A program made the translations under genes and the position numbers. Below are positions 39,160-48,000 of a stretch of 64,000 bases of DNA, in pieces (the first letter of the stretch is position 1; each line of letters begins with the position of its first letter). Origin of the DNA: Ramlibacter pallidus. GTDB taxonomy: Bacteria > Pseudomonadota > Gammaproteobacteria > Burkholderiales > Burkholderiaceae_C. Location: positions 62,001 to 126,000 of the forward strand of contig NZ_JADDIV010000006.1 of the NCBI RefSeq assembly GCF_015070875.1. Direction: 5' to 3'. The notes beneath the pieces are model-generated. The model did no database searches, was not told the origin of the DNA, and saw only the letters and a program-made list of their open reading frames with translations.

Positions 39160-39552
39160 TTGGCCCTCAAGGCATTCATCGTCGAAGACCAGCCGGCCGT
39201 GAAGGACAGCCTCGCGGAAGCGTTGTCCGAGCTGGGCTCGATCGAGACCGCGGGCTGGGCGGCCACCGAGAAGGCCGCCATCCGCTGGCTGCGCGACCCC
39301 GCCAACCGGTGGGACATCGCGATCGTCGACCTGGTGCTCGAGCCGGGCGGCGGCAGCGGCTTCGGCGTGCTGCAGGCGCTGCGCGAGCGCCCCGTCACCC
39401 GCAAGATGGTGGTGCTGACCGGCAGCGCCAACCCGCAGGTGCGGCGCCACTGCGAGGACATGGGCGCCGACGGCGTCTTCGACAAGGCGATGGAGACCGA
39501 GGCGATGCTGGACTACTGCGTCGCCCTCGCCCGCGCCGCGGGCGGGCACTAG
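39160..39552 (+). CDS. Stand-alone response regulator receiver protein
   Basis: A 130-residue single receiver domain with no output domain. Acidic pocket Glu9/Asp10 (IVEDQ), phosphorylation site Asp57 (IAIVDLVL), Thr87 (VVLTGS) and Lys109 (FDKA) are all present. It may act like a CheY-type or phosphorelay protein. I chose TTG at 39160 because GGAG lies 5 bases upstream and the receiver fold starts there. It follows the heat shock genes with a 94-base gap; no histidine kinase is nearby. Confidence 0.88.
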   Translation: MALKAFIVEDQPAVKDSLAEALSELGSIETAGWAATEKAAIRWLRDPANRWDIAIVDLVLEPGGGSGFGVLQALRERPVTRKMVVLTGSANPQVRRHCEDMGADGVFDKAMETEAMLDYCVALARAAGGH

Positions 39553-39553
39553 C

Positions 39554-40210
39554 CTAGGCGGCCTGTTCCGCCAGCTGGCGCAAGGCCTGCTCGAACACTT
39601 CCGGCGGCTGGCCGCCCTGGATCAGGTGGCGGCCGTTGACGATCACCGAAGGCACCGCCTGGATGCCCATCTGCTGGAAGTGCCGCTCGCTCTCGCGCAC
39701 TTCGTCGGTGTAGCGGCCGCCGGCCAGCACCTCCGCGGCCTGCTGGCGGTCCAGGCCGACCGAAGCGGCCACGTCCGCCAGCACCGCGTGGTCCGCCGGG
39801 TTGCGGCCTTCGCCGTGGTACGACTTCAGCAGCGCCATCTTGAGGTCGCGCTGCTGCTGCGCGCCCTGCTCGCCGGCCCAGTACAGCAGGCGGTGCGCGT
39901 CGAAGGTGTTCCAGACGCGGCCGCGGCCCTCCTTGCGGAACTGGAAGCCGACCGACGCCCCGCGCTGCGCGATCGCCGCGCGCGACTGCGCCTGCTGCTC
40001 GGGCGTGGAGCCGTACTTGCCGGTGAGGTGCTCGGTGACGTCCTGCCCCTCCGGCCCCATCTGCGGGTTCAGCTCGAAGGGCTGGAAGTGCAGTTCGGCC
40101 TGCACCTCGCCCTGCAGCTTGCCGAGCGCGGTCTCGAGGGACGCGAGGCCGACGGCGCACCAGGGGCAGGCGACGTCGGAGACGAAATCGATCTTCAGGG
40201 TCTTGGCCAT
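39554..40210 (-). CDS. DsbA family oxidoreductase (FrnE-like)
   Basis: A 218-residue thioredoxin-fold protein without signal peptide. Catalytic Cys15-Pro-Trp-Cys18 (DVACPWCAVG) and a cis-Pro loop (GIQAVPSVIVNG) match the FrnE/2-hydroxychromene isomerase-like DsbA group, which act in the cytoplasm. ATG at 40210 precedes the fold directly. Convergent with the response regulator (1-base gap). Confidence 0.92.
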   Translation of the reverse strand: MAKTLKIDFVSDVACPWCAVGLASLETALGKLQGEVQAELHFQPFELNPQMGPEGQDVTEHLTGKYGSTPEQQAQSRAAIAQRGASVGFQFRKEGRGRVWNTFDAHRLLYWAGEQGAQQQRDLKMALLKSYHGEGRNPADHAVLADVAASVGLDRQQAAEVLAGGRYTDEVRESERHFQQMGIQAVPSVIVNGRHLIQGGQPPEVFEQALRQLAEQAA

Positions 40211-40223
40211 GACCCCATTGTCC

Positions 40224-41225
40224 CTAACTCCCCACAGACCCCGTGACGGGCAGGACAATTCCGTTGATGTAGCTCGAACACACCGGCGAAGCCAGGAACA
40301 CGTACGCCGGCGACAGCTCCTCCGGCTGCGCCGGCCGCTTGTAGTCGGTCTGCTTGCCGAACTCCACGATCTCCTTGGCGCTGCGGTCGGCGGGGTTCAG
40401 CGGCGTCCAGACCGGCCCGGGCGCCACGGCGTTCACGCGGATGCCCTTCTCGATCAGGCTGGACGCCAGCGACAGCGTGAAGGCGTGGATCGCGCCCTTG
40501 GTGGCGGAGTAGTCCAGCAGTTCCTTGCTGCCCTTCAGCGCCACGACCGAGCCGGTGTTGATGATGCAGGAGCCCTTCTTCAGGTGCGGCTCGGCGGCGC
40601 GCGCCATGTAGAAGTAGCCGAAGATGTTGGTGCGGAAGGTCTCCTCGAGCCGCTCGTCCGTGATGTCCTGCAGCGAGTGGGCGTGTTCCTGGAAGGCGGC
40701 GTTGTTCACCAGGATGTCGAGCCCGTCGAACTCGGCGACGGTCTTCTCCACCGCGTCCTTGCAGAACTTCGGGTCCTTGACGTCGCCGGGGATCAGCAGG
40801 CACTGGCGGCCTTCCTTTTCCACGTAGCGCTTGGTCTCCTCCGCGTCCTCGTGCGAGGTGAGGTAGACGATCGCCACGTCCGCGCCCTCGCGCGCATAGA
40901 GCACCGCCACCGCGCGCCCGATGCCGGAGTCGCCGCCCGTGATCAGCGCCACCATGCCCTTGAGCTTGCCGCTGCCCCGGTAGTCGGGGGCGAAGAACTG
41001 CGGCTTGAGCTGCATGTCCGCTTCCTGCCCGGGCTTCTCCAGGTGTTGGGAAGGCAGGTCGTCCGGATACTGGCGCGCGCTGGTCTGCACGCCCTTGTCC
41101 TTCTTGTCGCCGCCGCTTTCCTTCGGCTCCTGGCGGTCCTGCTCGCGCTGGATCTCGCGTTGCTTCTCGGCGGTCTGTTCCGCGGCGTTGCGGTTCTGGT
41201 CCTTGGCTTGGGGTTTCCGGTCCAT
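40224..41225 (-). CDS. SDR family oxidoreductase with charged N-terminal tail
   Basis: A 333-residue protein. Residues ~75-333 are a short-chain dehydrogenase: cofactor loop TGGDSGIG, NNAA, active-site YSATK. Residues 1-74 form a hydrophilic tail rich in Lys, Glu and Gln (DRKPQAKDQNRNAAEQ...). The same layout occurs in the YhdF/Gsp39-type stress SDRs of other bacteria. ATG at 41225 is preceded by AGGAGG. The product is probably a stress-related NADP enzyme; substrate unknown. Confidence 0.9.
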   Translation of the reverse strand: MDRKPQAKDQNRNAAEQTAEKQREIQREQDRQEPKESGGDKKDKGVQTSARQYPDDLPSQHLEKPGQEADMQLKPQFFAPDYRGSGKLKGMVALITGGDSGIGRAVAVLYAREGADVAIVYLTSHEDAEETKRYVEKEGRQCLLIPGDVKDPKFCKDAVEKTVAEFDGLDILVNNAAFQEHAHSLQDITDERLEETFRTNIFGYFYMARAAEPHLKKGSCIINTGSVVALKGSKELLDYSATKGAIHAFTLSLASSLIEKGIRVNAVAPGPVWTPLNPADRSAKEIVEFGKQTDYKRPAQPEELSPAYVFLASPVCSSYINGIVLPVTGSVGS

Positions 41226-41311
41226 GCGGCCTCCTGTGGCAAACCGCCATCCTGCGGCGACGCGCCCGCGTGCTGCCGACGAAAAGCCCGGAGCGGGATG
41301 TGGGAAGAGGC

Positions 41312-41506
41312 CTACGCCCGGTGCGGCTGCGTGCGCTTGAGCCGCAGGTAGCGCTCGACTTCCTCGACCTGGTGGCCGGCGTGGTGCACGGCATCGCGCA
41401 ACTGGTCCATGCTGACGTCGAAGATGCGGCACCAGTACTGCACGTCGACCTGGCGGGTCAGGTCGATGCGGCGCGCGCTGTCCGCGGTGGGCTGGGTCTG
41501 CTCCAT
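41312..41506 (-). CDS. DUF3606 domain small protein
   Basis: A 64-residue protein with the DUF3606 pattern (RIDLTRQVDVQYWCRIFDVS then QLRDAVHHAGHQVEEVERYL). Function unknown; the family is common in proteobacteria. The ATG at 41506 is chosen over 41533 because it has AGGAGG eight bases upstream. Confidence 0.85.
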   Translation of the reverse strand: MEQTQPTADSARRIDLTRQVDVQYWCRIFDVSMDQLRDAVHHAGHQVEEVERYLRLKRTQPHRA

Positions 41507-41570
41507 GGGAACCTCCTGGGCCTGCGCCGCCATGATGCGCCGAAACCGCGGCGCGCGCAGCAGCGGTCGC

Positions 41571-41996
41571 TCAGGCGCGCGGGCCGCCCTGCCGGCGGGC
41601 GGGCGCCAGGGCGTACGCCTGGCGCTCGAAGTGGTTCTCGCGGTACGGATTGCGGCCGCGCAGCAGCTGCAGCAGGCTCGACAGCAGGTACGCCGGCACG
41701 AACAGCGGACCCCAGCGCTCGTACTGCCGCACGTGCACCCATTCGTGCCGCCGCAACTGCGCGAGCGCGGAACGGTCCACCGCGAGGATCACGTGGCCCA
41801 GCGTCATCGCCGAGAAGCCCAGGCTGCGCGGCAGCCGCGCCAGTGCCGCACCGATGCGACCGCCGAAGAACTCCATCACCCCGCCGTGCGTGCGCCACTG
41901 GCCGCCGAACAGCAGCGCCAGGGCGCCCAGCAGCAGGCCGACCGCGGTGTACGGGCCGGCCCACACGTAGCGCAACAGGCGGGAAGCGGTTGCCAT
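41571..41996 (-). CDS. Membrane protein with HExxH motif
   Basis: A 141-residue protein. A strong membrane helix (about 16-32) is followed by a segment at 60-75, and then His84-Glu85-Trp-Val-His88 (RRHEWVHVRQYERWG), the classic zinc-metalloprotease pattern. A second hydrophobic stretch (GPLFVPAYLLSSLLQLL) follows. Homologues in this group are annotated as unknown or signal-peptide proteins. A zinc protease activity is possible but the protein is very short for one. Confidence 0.75.
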   Translation of the reverse strand: MATASRLLRYVWAGPYTAVGLLLGALALLFGGQWRTHGGVMEFFGGRIGAALARLPRSLGFSAMTLGHVILAVDRSALAQLRRHEWVHVRQYERWGPLFVPAYLLSSLLQLLRGRNPYRENHFERQAYALAPARRQGGPRA

Positions 41997-42056
41997 GGCG
42001 GCATTGTGCGGCCGGCAGCGAAATCCTGCTGGAGCCGGCCTCGCCGCTCGCTGCCT

Positions 42057-42491
42057 CTACTGCGGCGACACCCACGGGAAGCCGTCGCCCGGGTCGCCTT
42101 TCGCGACGGCCATGGACTTCTCCCAGGGGAACGGGACCCAGTTGGCGACGGCCTCCTCGAACTCGGCATCCCGCTCGCCCGAAGTCATGCTGTTCAGCGA
42201 AGCGTGGACCCGGACGCCCTGGACCCAGCGGGGCACGTTCGGGATGTGCAGGGGACGGGCCGGGATGTCCGCGGGCCGGTACATCATGACGATGATGTCC
42301 GGCAGCTCGCCGACCAGGTCCATGTCCCAGATGCCGTCCGCGGGCGGCGTGATGTAGATGCGCGGGACCAGCTGGATGTTGCTCCAGCCGACCTGCGTGA
42401 CGTGGGCGGTGGCGGTGACCAGGAGCCCCGGCGGCAGCATCTTGGTCCAGGCCACCCCGACCTGCTTCACCTTCGGTACCTTGACGTACAT
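42057..42491 (-). CDS. Hypothetical protein
   Basis: A 144-residue cytoplasmic protein with no signal peptide or membrane helix; opening MYVKVPKVKQVGVAWTKMLP, later GIWDMDLVGELPDIIVMMYR. I recognise no family. It is a stand-alone gene with a good GGAG before the ATG at 42491 and normal local codon use, so it looks real. Confidence 0.7.
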   Translation of the reverse strand: MYVKVPKVKQVGVAWTKMLPPGLLVTATAHVTQVGWSNIQLVPRIYITPPADGIWDMDLVGELPDIIVMMYRPADIPARPLHIPNVPRWVQGVRVHASLNSMTSGERDAEFEEAVANWVPFPWEKSMAVAKGDPGDGFPWVSPQ

Positions 42492-42584
42492 GGCGTTTCT
42501 CCTTGCAGTGGAGGACGCACGGTACGGGCCGGGGGCGGCGCGGGCGTCATCAACATCGATGACGACGCAAGGGCGCATGGCACT

Positions 42585-43763
42585 TCAGCTCGCGGCGACT
42601 TCGAGGCGCCGCACGCGCTGGGCGCACAGCAAGGCCAGCATTCCCAGGACCGCCGCGGCGGCATACATCGCCTCGAAGCCCCAGCGGGCGGCGACGGCCC
42701 CGCCCGCCAGCACGCCGCACACCCCGCCGAAGCCGTAGCCCGTCACCGTGAACAGGGCCTGCCCGCGCCCGCGCAGCCGGCCGGGGAAGTGCTTGGTGAC
42801 CATCGCGATGCAGGCCGTGTGGTGGGTGGCGAAAGTGAGCGCGTGCAGCAGCTGGGCCACGAAGAGCGCAGCGATCCAGCCACCCAGCCCCGCCGTCAGC
42901 GCCATGCGCAGCACGGTGGCCACGGCGCAGAGCACCAGCCACTTTTCCATCGTGAAGCGGCCGATCAGCCGGCCCTGCGCATAGAACCAGGCGATCTCCA
43001 CCACCACCGACACCGCCCACAGCGCGCCGATGGTGGCCTTGCTGTGGCCGAGCGCATCGAGGTACAGCGAAAGGAAAGCGTACACCGCGAAATGCGCCAT
43101 GACATGGAACAGGAGCGAGGCAAAGAACCAGCGCACGACGGGGCGCCGCAGGGCATCCCCGATCGGCTCCTTCACCTGCGCCCCGTGGTGCGCAGGTTCC
43201 CTCACGTTCGGCAGCCACCACGTGCACAGCAGGACGCCGGCCAGCGTGACCGCGGTCCAGCCCGGGAAGCTGCCCATGCCGAAGCGCTCGAACCACGCGC
43301 CGGCGGCGAACACGGTCACCATGAAACCGGCGGAACCCCAGAGGCGGATGCGTCCGTACCGGCCCCAATCCCCGGCCACGAGCTGCGCCATCGCCGCTTC
43401 GGTGAGCGACATCATGGAGCTGGTGTGCGTGAACAGCAGCAGCAGCACCAGCGCGATCCACCAGGCGCCGCCCGGGAACCAGAGCCCGATGGAGGCCAGC
43501 AGCGCCACCGCCGCGCTGATGCGCAGCAGCTTCACGCGTTCGCCGGTGTGGTCGCTGAGCGCGCCCCAGGCATAGGGCGCGAACACGCGGGTGAACGACT
43601 GCACCGAGGCCAGCAGGCTGATCACGGTGATCGGCAGCCCCTGTTCCTTCAGCCAGAGCGGCAGGTACGGGTTGAAGAACCCGATGTGCGCGAAATAGGT
43701 GGCCGACAGCGCGGCGAACGGCACCAGCTGGCGGGCGGCCGCCGCTTGCGGGACCGCGGGCAT
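42585..43763 (-). CDS. MFS transporter (HcaT/NupG-like)
   Basis: A 392-residue 12-helix transporter of the major facilitator superfamily. LLASVQSFTRVFAPYAWGAL with SDHTGERVK is the loop 2-3 motif; the overall look is of the phenylpropionate/nucleoside branch. The start ATG at 43763 abuts the aroC stop with zero spacing, so it is expressed as a translationally linked partner of aroC, with no obvious functional tie. Confidence 0.9.
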   Translation of the reverse strand: MPAVPQAAAARQLVPFAALSATYFAHIGFFNPYLPLWLKEQGLPITVISLLASVQSFTRVFAPYAWGALSDHTGERVKLLRISAAVALLASIGLWFPGGAWWIALVLLLLFTHTSSMMSLTEAAMAQLVAGDWGRYGRIRLWGSAGFMVTVFAAGAWFERFGMGSFPGWTAVTLAGVLLCTWWLPNVREPAHHGAQVKEPIGDALRRPVVRWFFASLLFHVMAHFAVYAFLSLYLDALGHSKATIGALWAVSVVVEIAWFYAQGRLIGRFTMEKWLVLCAVATVLRMALTAGLGGWIAALFVAQLLHALTFATHHTACIAMVTKHFPGRLRGRGQALFTVTGYGFGGVCGVLAGGAVAARWGFEAMYAAAAVLGMLALLCAQRVRRLEVAAS

Positions 43764-44861
43764 TCAGAGGAAGGAGGAGTCCGCGTACGAGATCGGCGGC
43801 TCGACGTGGCCGCACTGCGCCCGGTGGCGCAGCGCCAGGTCCATGACGACCAGCGCCAGCATGGCCTCGGCGATCGGCGTCGCCCGGATGCCGACGCAGG
43901 GGTCGTGGCGCCCCTTGGTGATGACCTGCGTCGGCTGTCCCTGCAGGTCGATGGTGTCGCGCGGCGTGATGATCGAGCTGGTCGGCTTGATGGCGATCGA
44001 CACTTCCAGGTCCTGCCCGGTGCTGATGCCGCCCAGGACGCCGCCGGCGTTGTTGGTGGCGAAGCCTTGCGGCGTGAGCGAATCGCCGTGCATGGAGCCG
44101 CGGTGCGCCACGCTGGCGAAACCCGCGCCGATCTCCACGCCCTTGACGGCGTTGATGCCCATCATGGCGTAGGCGATCTCGGCATCGAGCTTGTCGAACA
44201 GCGGCTGGCCCAGGCCCACCGGCATGCCGGTGGCGGTGACGCGGATGCGCGCGCCGCAGGAGTCGCCCGCCTTGCGCAGGCTGTCCATGTAGGCCTCGAG
44301 CTGCGACACGTCGGCCACCGGCGCGAAGAACGGGTTGTCGGGCACGTGGTCCCAGCTCTCGAAGGCGATCGGCAGGTCGCCGATCTGCTGCATGCAGCCG
44401 CGAAAGCGCGTGCCGTGTTCGGCCAGCAGCCACTTCTTCGCCACGGCACCGGCTGCCACCATGGGCGCCGTCAGCCGCGCCGAGGAGCGGCCGCCGCCGC
44501 GGGGGTCACGCAGGCCGTACTTCTGCAGGTAGGTGTAGTCGGCGTGGCCGGGCCGGAACTTCTGCGCGACCTCGGAGTAGTCCTTGCTGCGCTGGTCCGT
44601 GTTGCGGATCAGGAGGCAGATCGGCGTGCCGGTGGTGCGCCCTTCGAAGACACCGGAGAGGATCTCCACCTTGTCTTCCTCCTGCCGCTGCGTGACGTGG
44701 CGGCTGGTGCCGGGCCGGCGGCGGTCGAGGTCGGGCTGGATGTCGGCCTCGGACAGCTCCATGCCCGGAGGACAGCCGTCGATGACGCAGCCGATGGCAG
44801 GACCGTGCGATTCGCCGAAGTTGGTGACGGCGAAGGACTTGCCGAAGGTGTTGCCGCTCAT
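43764..44861 (-). CDS. aroC: Chorismate synthase
   Basis: A 365-residue FMN-dependent enzyme that makes chorismate from EPSP, the last shikimate step. Family blocks: [58 protein letters not shown] and [19 protein letters not shown]. Full length. Divergent from the autotransporter; first gene before the MFS transporter. Confidence 0.97.
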   Translation of the reverse strand: MSGNTFGKSFAVTNFGESHGPAIGCVIDGCPPGMELSEADIQPDLDRRRPGTSRHVTQRQEEDKVEILSGVFEGRTTGTPICLLIRNTDQRSKDYSEVAQKFRPGHADYTYLQKYGLRDPRGGGRSSARLTAPMVAAGAVAKKWLLAEHGTRFRGCMQQIGDLPIAFESWDHVPDNPFFAPVADVSQLEAYMDSLRKAGDSCGARIRVTATGMPVGLGQPLFDKLDAEIAYAMMGINAVKGVEIGAGFASVAHRGSMHGDSLTPQGFATNNAGGVLGGISTGQDLEVSIAIKPTSSIITPRDTIDLQGQPTQVITKGRHDPCVGIRATPIAEAMLALVVMDLALRHRAQCGHVEPPISYADSSFL

Positions 44862-44964
44862 GGGGAGCGATTATCCCGGATCGGCCCCGGCCACCGGCCC
44901 GAAGGCATCCATGGGTCCGCCAGGGTCCCGAAGTCCCGTGATGTCAAGACGGCCATGCGGCCGG

Positions 44965-44993
44965 TTGTCCGTTCCACGCACTGTTGCTAGAGT
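44965..44993 (+). promoter_or_regulatory. Putative sigma-70 promoter of the autotransporter
   Basis: TTGTCC (44965-44970) and TAGAGT (44988-44993) are separated by exactly 17 bases; each matches the consensus at four of six positions. Downstream, AGAAAC-TGAAA-GTTTCT (45008-45024) is a perfect 6-base-arm inverted repeat in the 5' leader, a possible operator or hairpin. Confidence 0.4.
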
Positions 44994-45090
44994 CCGCCCC
45001 GCTCACAAGAAACTGAAAGTTTCTCCAAGTAATGGAAAGTGCTTCGTCGTGGCTGTGCACGCGACGGAAGCCAGCCGGGAGGTTCTCACC

Positions 45091-48000
45091 ATGCAGCAGT
45101 CCGACCGCCACGCCACGGCGTCGCTTCGCCGTGCGTCCCTGTCTCCGGCCGCGCGCGCGCTTCCTCCGCTGCGGCCCCTCGTGGTGGCCTGCGTGCTGGC
45201 GTGGGCCGTCGCTCCCTCGGCGTTCGCCTGCAATGCGTCCGACACCGCGTCACTCGCCGCCTGCGTTGCCAACGTGGCCAACGACGGCACCATCAACATC
45301 ACCGCGAACATCACCCTCACGGGCGCCATCGGCGTGCTCGGGGCCAACGCCACCATCGTGGGGAACGGCCACACCATCGATGGCGCCGGCACCTATGGCC
45401 TGGCGGTCGCGGCCGGAACCACCAGCGTCAGCGGCCTGACGCTGGTCAACATGGCCGCCAACAACGTCCAGGGCGCCACGCTGGCGCTGGGCGATGCCGG
45501 CAGCCTGGGCACGGGCCACCTCAACCTGGCCAACGCCCAGCTCACCGCGCTGAACACCATGACGCTGGGGCCCAGCGCCACCACCTACGCCAGCGGCACG
45601 AAGGTGACCCTGGCGGCAGCGGCCGGCGCCACGCTCACCATGGCCGGGGTGGCCCAGGTCAATGCCGCCCTGCACTTCGGCACGGCCACCGAGACCGGCA
45701 CGGTCGTTTTCTTGCCTAGCGGGGGCAATTTCATCCTCGGCCAAACCATGTCCGTCGACGGGGGCACGGTCGTCGATGGGAACGGCAGCCTGGGCTACTT
45801 CAACCCCTATGCAACATCGACGACGGTCAAGGCCGGAGCCACCTTCGACACCAACGGCTACGTCTTCGGCGCCCGCAACCTCCAGGGCGGGGGCAACATC
45901 GTGACTTCGGCCGCGCCGGGCAACACGGCCATCATCCAGTCCGGCGACTTCTCCGGGGTCATCAGCGGCGCCGACAACCTGGCCAAGGGCGGCCCCGGCA
46001 CGCTGGTCCTTTCCGGCAACAACACCTACAGCGGCACCACCACGATCAACCTCGGCACGCTGCAGGTGGGCAGTGGCAGCAACACCGGCTCGCTGGGCAC
46101 GCACACGGGCGCCATCACGAACAACGGCGCGCTCGTGTTCAACCGCTCCGACACGGTCACCCTCGCCAACCAGGTCACCGGCAGCGGGTCGCTCACGCAG
46201 GCTGGTACGGGCACGCTCATCCTGACCGGCGCCAACAACTACAGCGGCGCCACCACCATCAGCGCGGGCACGCTGCAGGTGGGCAACGGCGGCACCACCG
46301 GATCGCTGGGCACCCACACCGGCACCATCGTGGACCACGGCACGCTGGTGTTCAATCGCTCCGACAACGTCACCCTCGCCAACCAGGTCACCGGCACCGG
46401 ATCGCTGCACCAGGCCGGCGGCGGCACGCTCACCCTCACCGGCGCCAACAACTACAGCGGCACGACGACCATCAGCGGCGGCACGCTGCAGGTGGGCAAC
46501 GGCGGCACCGCCGGATCGCTGGGCACCGGCAACGTGGTGGACAACGGCACGCTGGTGTTCAACCGTTCGGACAACGTCGTCGTCGGCAATGCCATCAGCG
46601 GCTCCGGGACGCTCACGCAAGCCGGCAGCGGCACGCTGACGCTCACCGGCGCCAACAGCTACGGCGGCACCACCACGATCGCGGCCGGCACGCTGCAGGT
46701 GGGCAACGGCGGCACGACGGGTTCGCTGGGCACCGGCAACATCGTCGACAACGGGGCACTGGTGTTCAACCGCTCCGATGACCTCACGGTGGCCGGGATC
46801 ATCAGCGGCACCGGGACGCTGAGGCAGGCAGGCACGGGCACGCTCACGCTGAGCGGCAGCAACACCTACAGCGGCGGCACAACGATCGGCAACGGCCAGG
46901 TGGCGATCACGAACGGGCAGGCGCTGGGCACCGGCCGCATCCAGCTGGACGACGGCGCGCAGCTGACCGCGCGCAACACGCTGACCCTGTCCAATACGAT
47001 GGATCTATCGGCAGGCGACAGTACCGTGGCGGCCGCAACCGGCAGCACGCTGACGCTGTCCTCGTCCCCCAGCTGGGGCGCCAACGCCCACGTGCATTTC
47101 GGCACGACCACGGACGCCGGGACCGTCGTCTTCAACGCGAGCTCCGCGATCGTCAGCAGCACCGGAACCGCCCTCTCCGTCGACGGGGGAACGCTTCGTG
47201 ACGGTGGCTTGCTGGGCCAGGTCACCGGAGTGCTCACCGCCGTGAACATCGGGGCGGCGGGGACACTGGAGACCGGCGACCACGCGTTCACCATCCAGAA
47301 CCTCCAGGGCGCCGGCAAGCTGGTGACCTCGACCGGGGCCGGCACCACGCTCAGTATCCGCAGCGGCAACTTCTCCGGCGTCATCAGCGGCAACGATAGC
47401 CTGAGAAAGACCAACAGCGGCACGCTGGTGCTTTCCGGCGACAACACCTACACCGGGACCACCACCGTGCAGGGCGGCACGCTGCAGGTGGGCGCCGGCG
47501 GCACCAGCGGTTCGCTGGGCACGGGCAGCGTGGTGAACGACGCCAGCTTGGTGTTCAACCGCTCCGACGACTTCACGGTGGCCAATGCCATCAGCGGAAC
47601 CGGCGCACTGGCGACAAACGGCGCGGGAAAGCTCACGCTCACCGGCGCCAACAGCTACCTCGGTGCAACCACGATCAGCGGCGGAACGCTGCAGATCGGC
47701 AATGGCGGCACCGCGGGAGCGCTGGGCGCGGGCAACGTCGTGGACGACGGCGCGCTGGTGTTCAACCGCTCGGACAACATCACCGTGGCCAACGCCATCA
47801 GCGGCACGGGCTCGCTCACGCAGGCCGGCACCGGCACGGTGACCCTCACCGGTGCAAACACCTACGCGGGCGCCACGACGATCAGCGCCGGAACGCTGCA
47901 GGTGGGCAACGGCGGCACCACGGGCACGCTGGGCACGGGAGCCGTGACCAACGACGGCACGCTGGCTTTCAACCGCAGCAACGCCGTCACGGTGGGCAAC

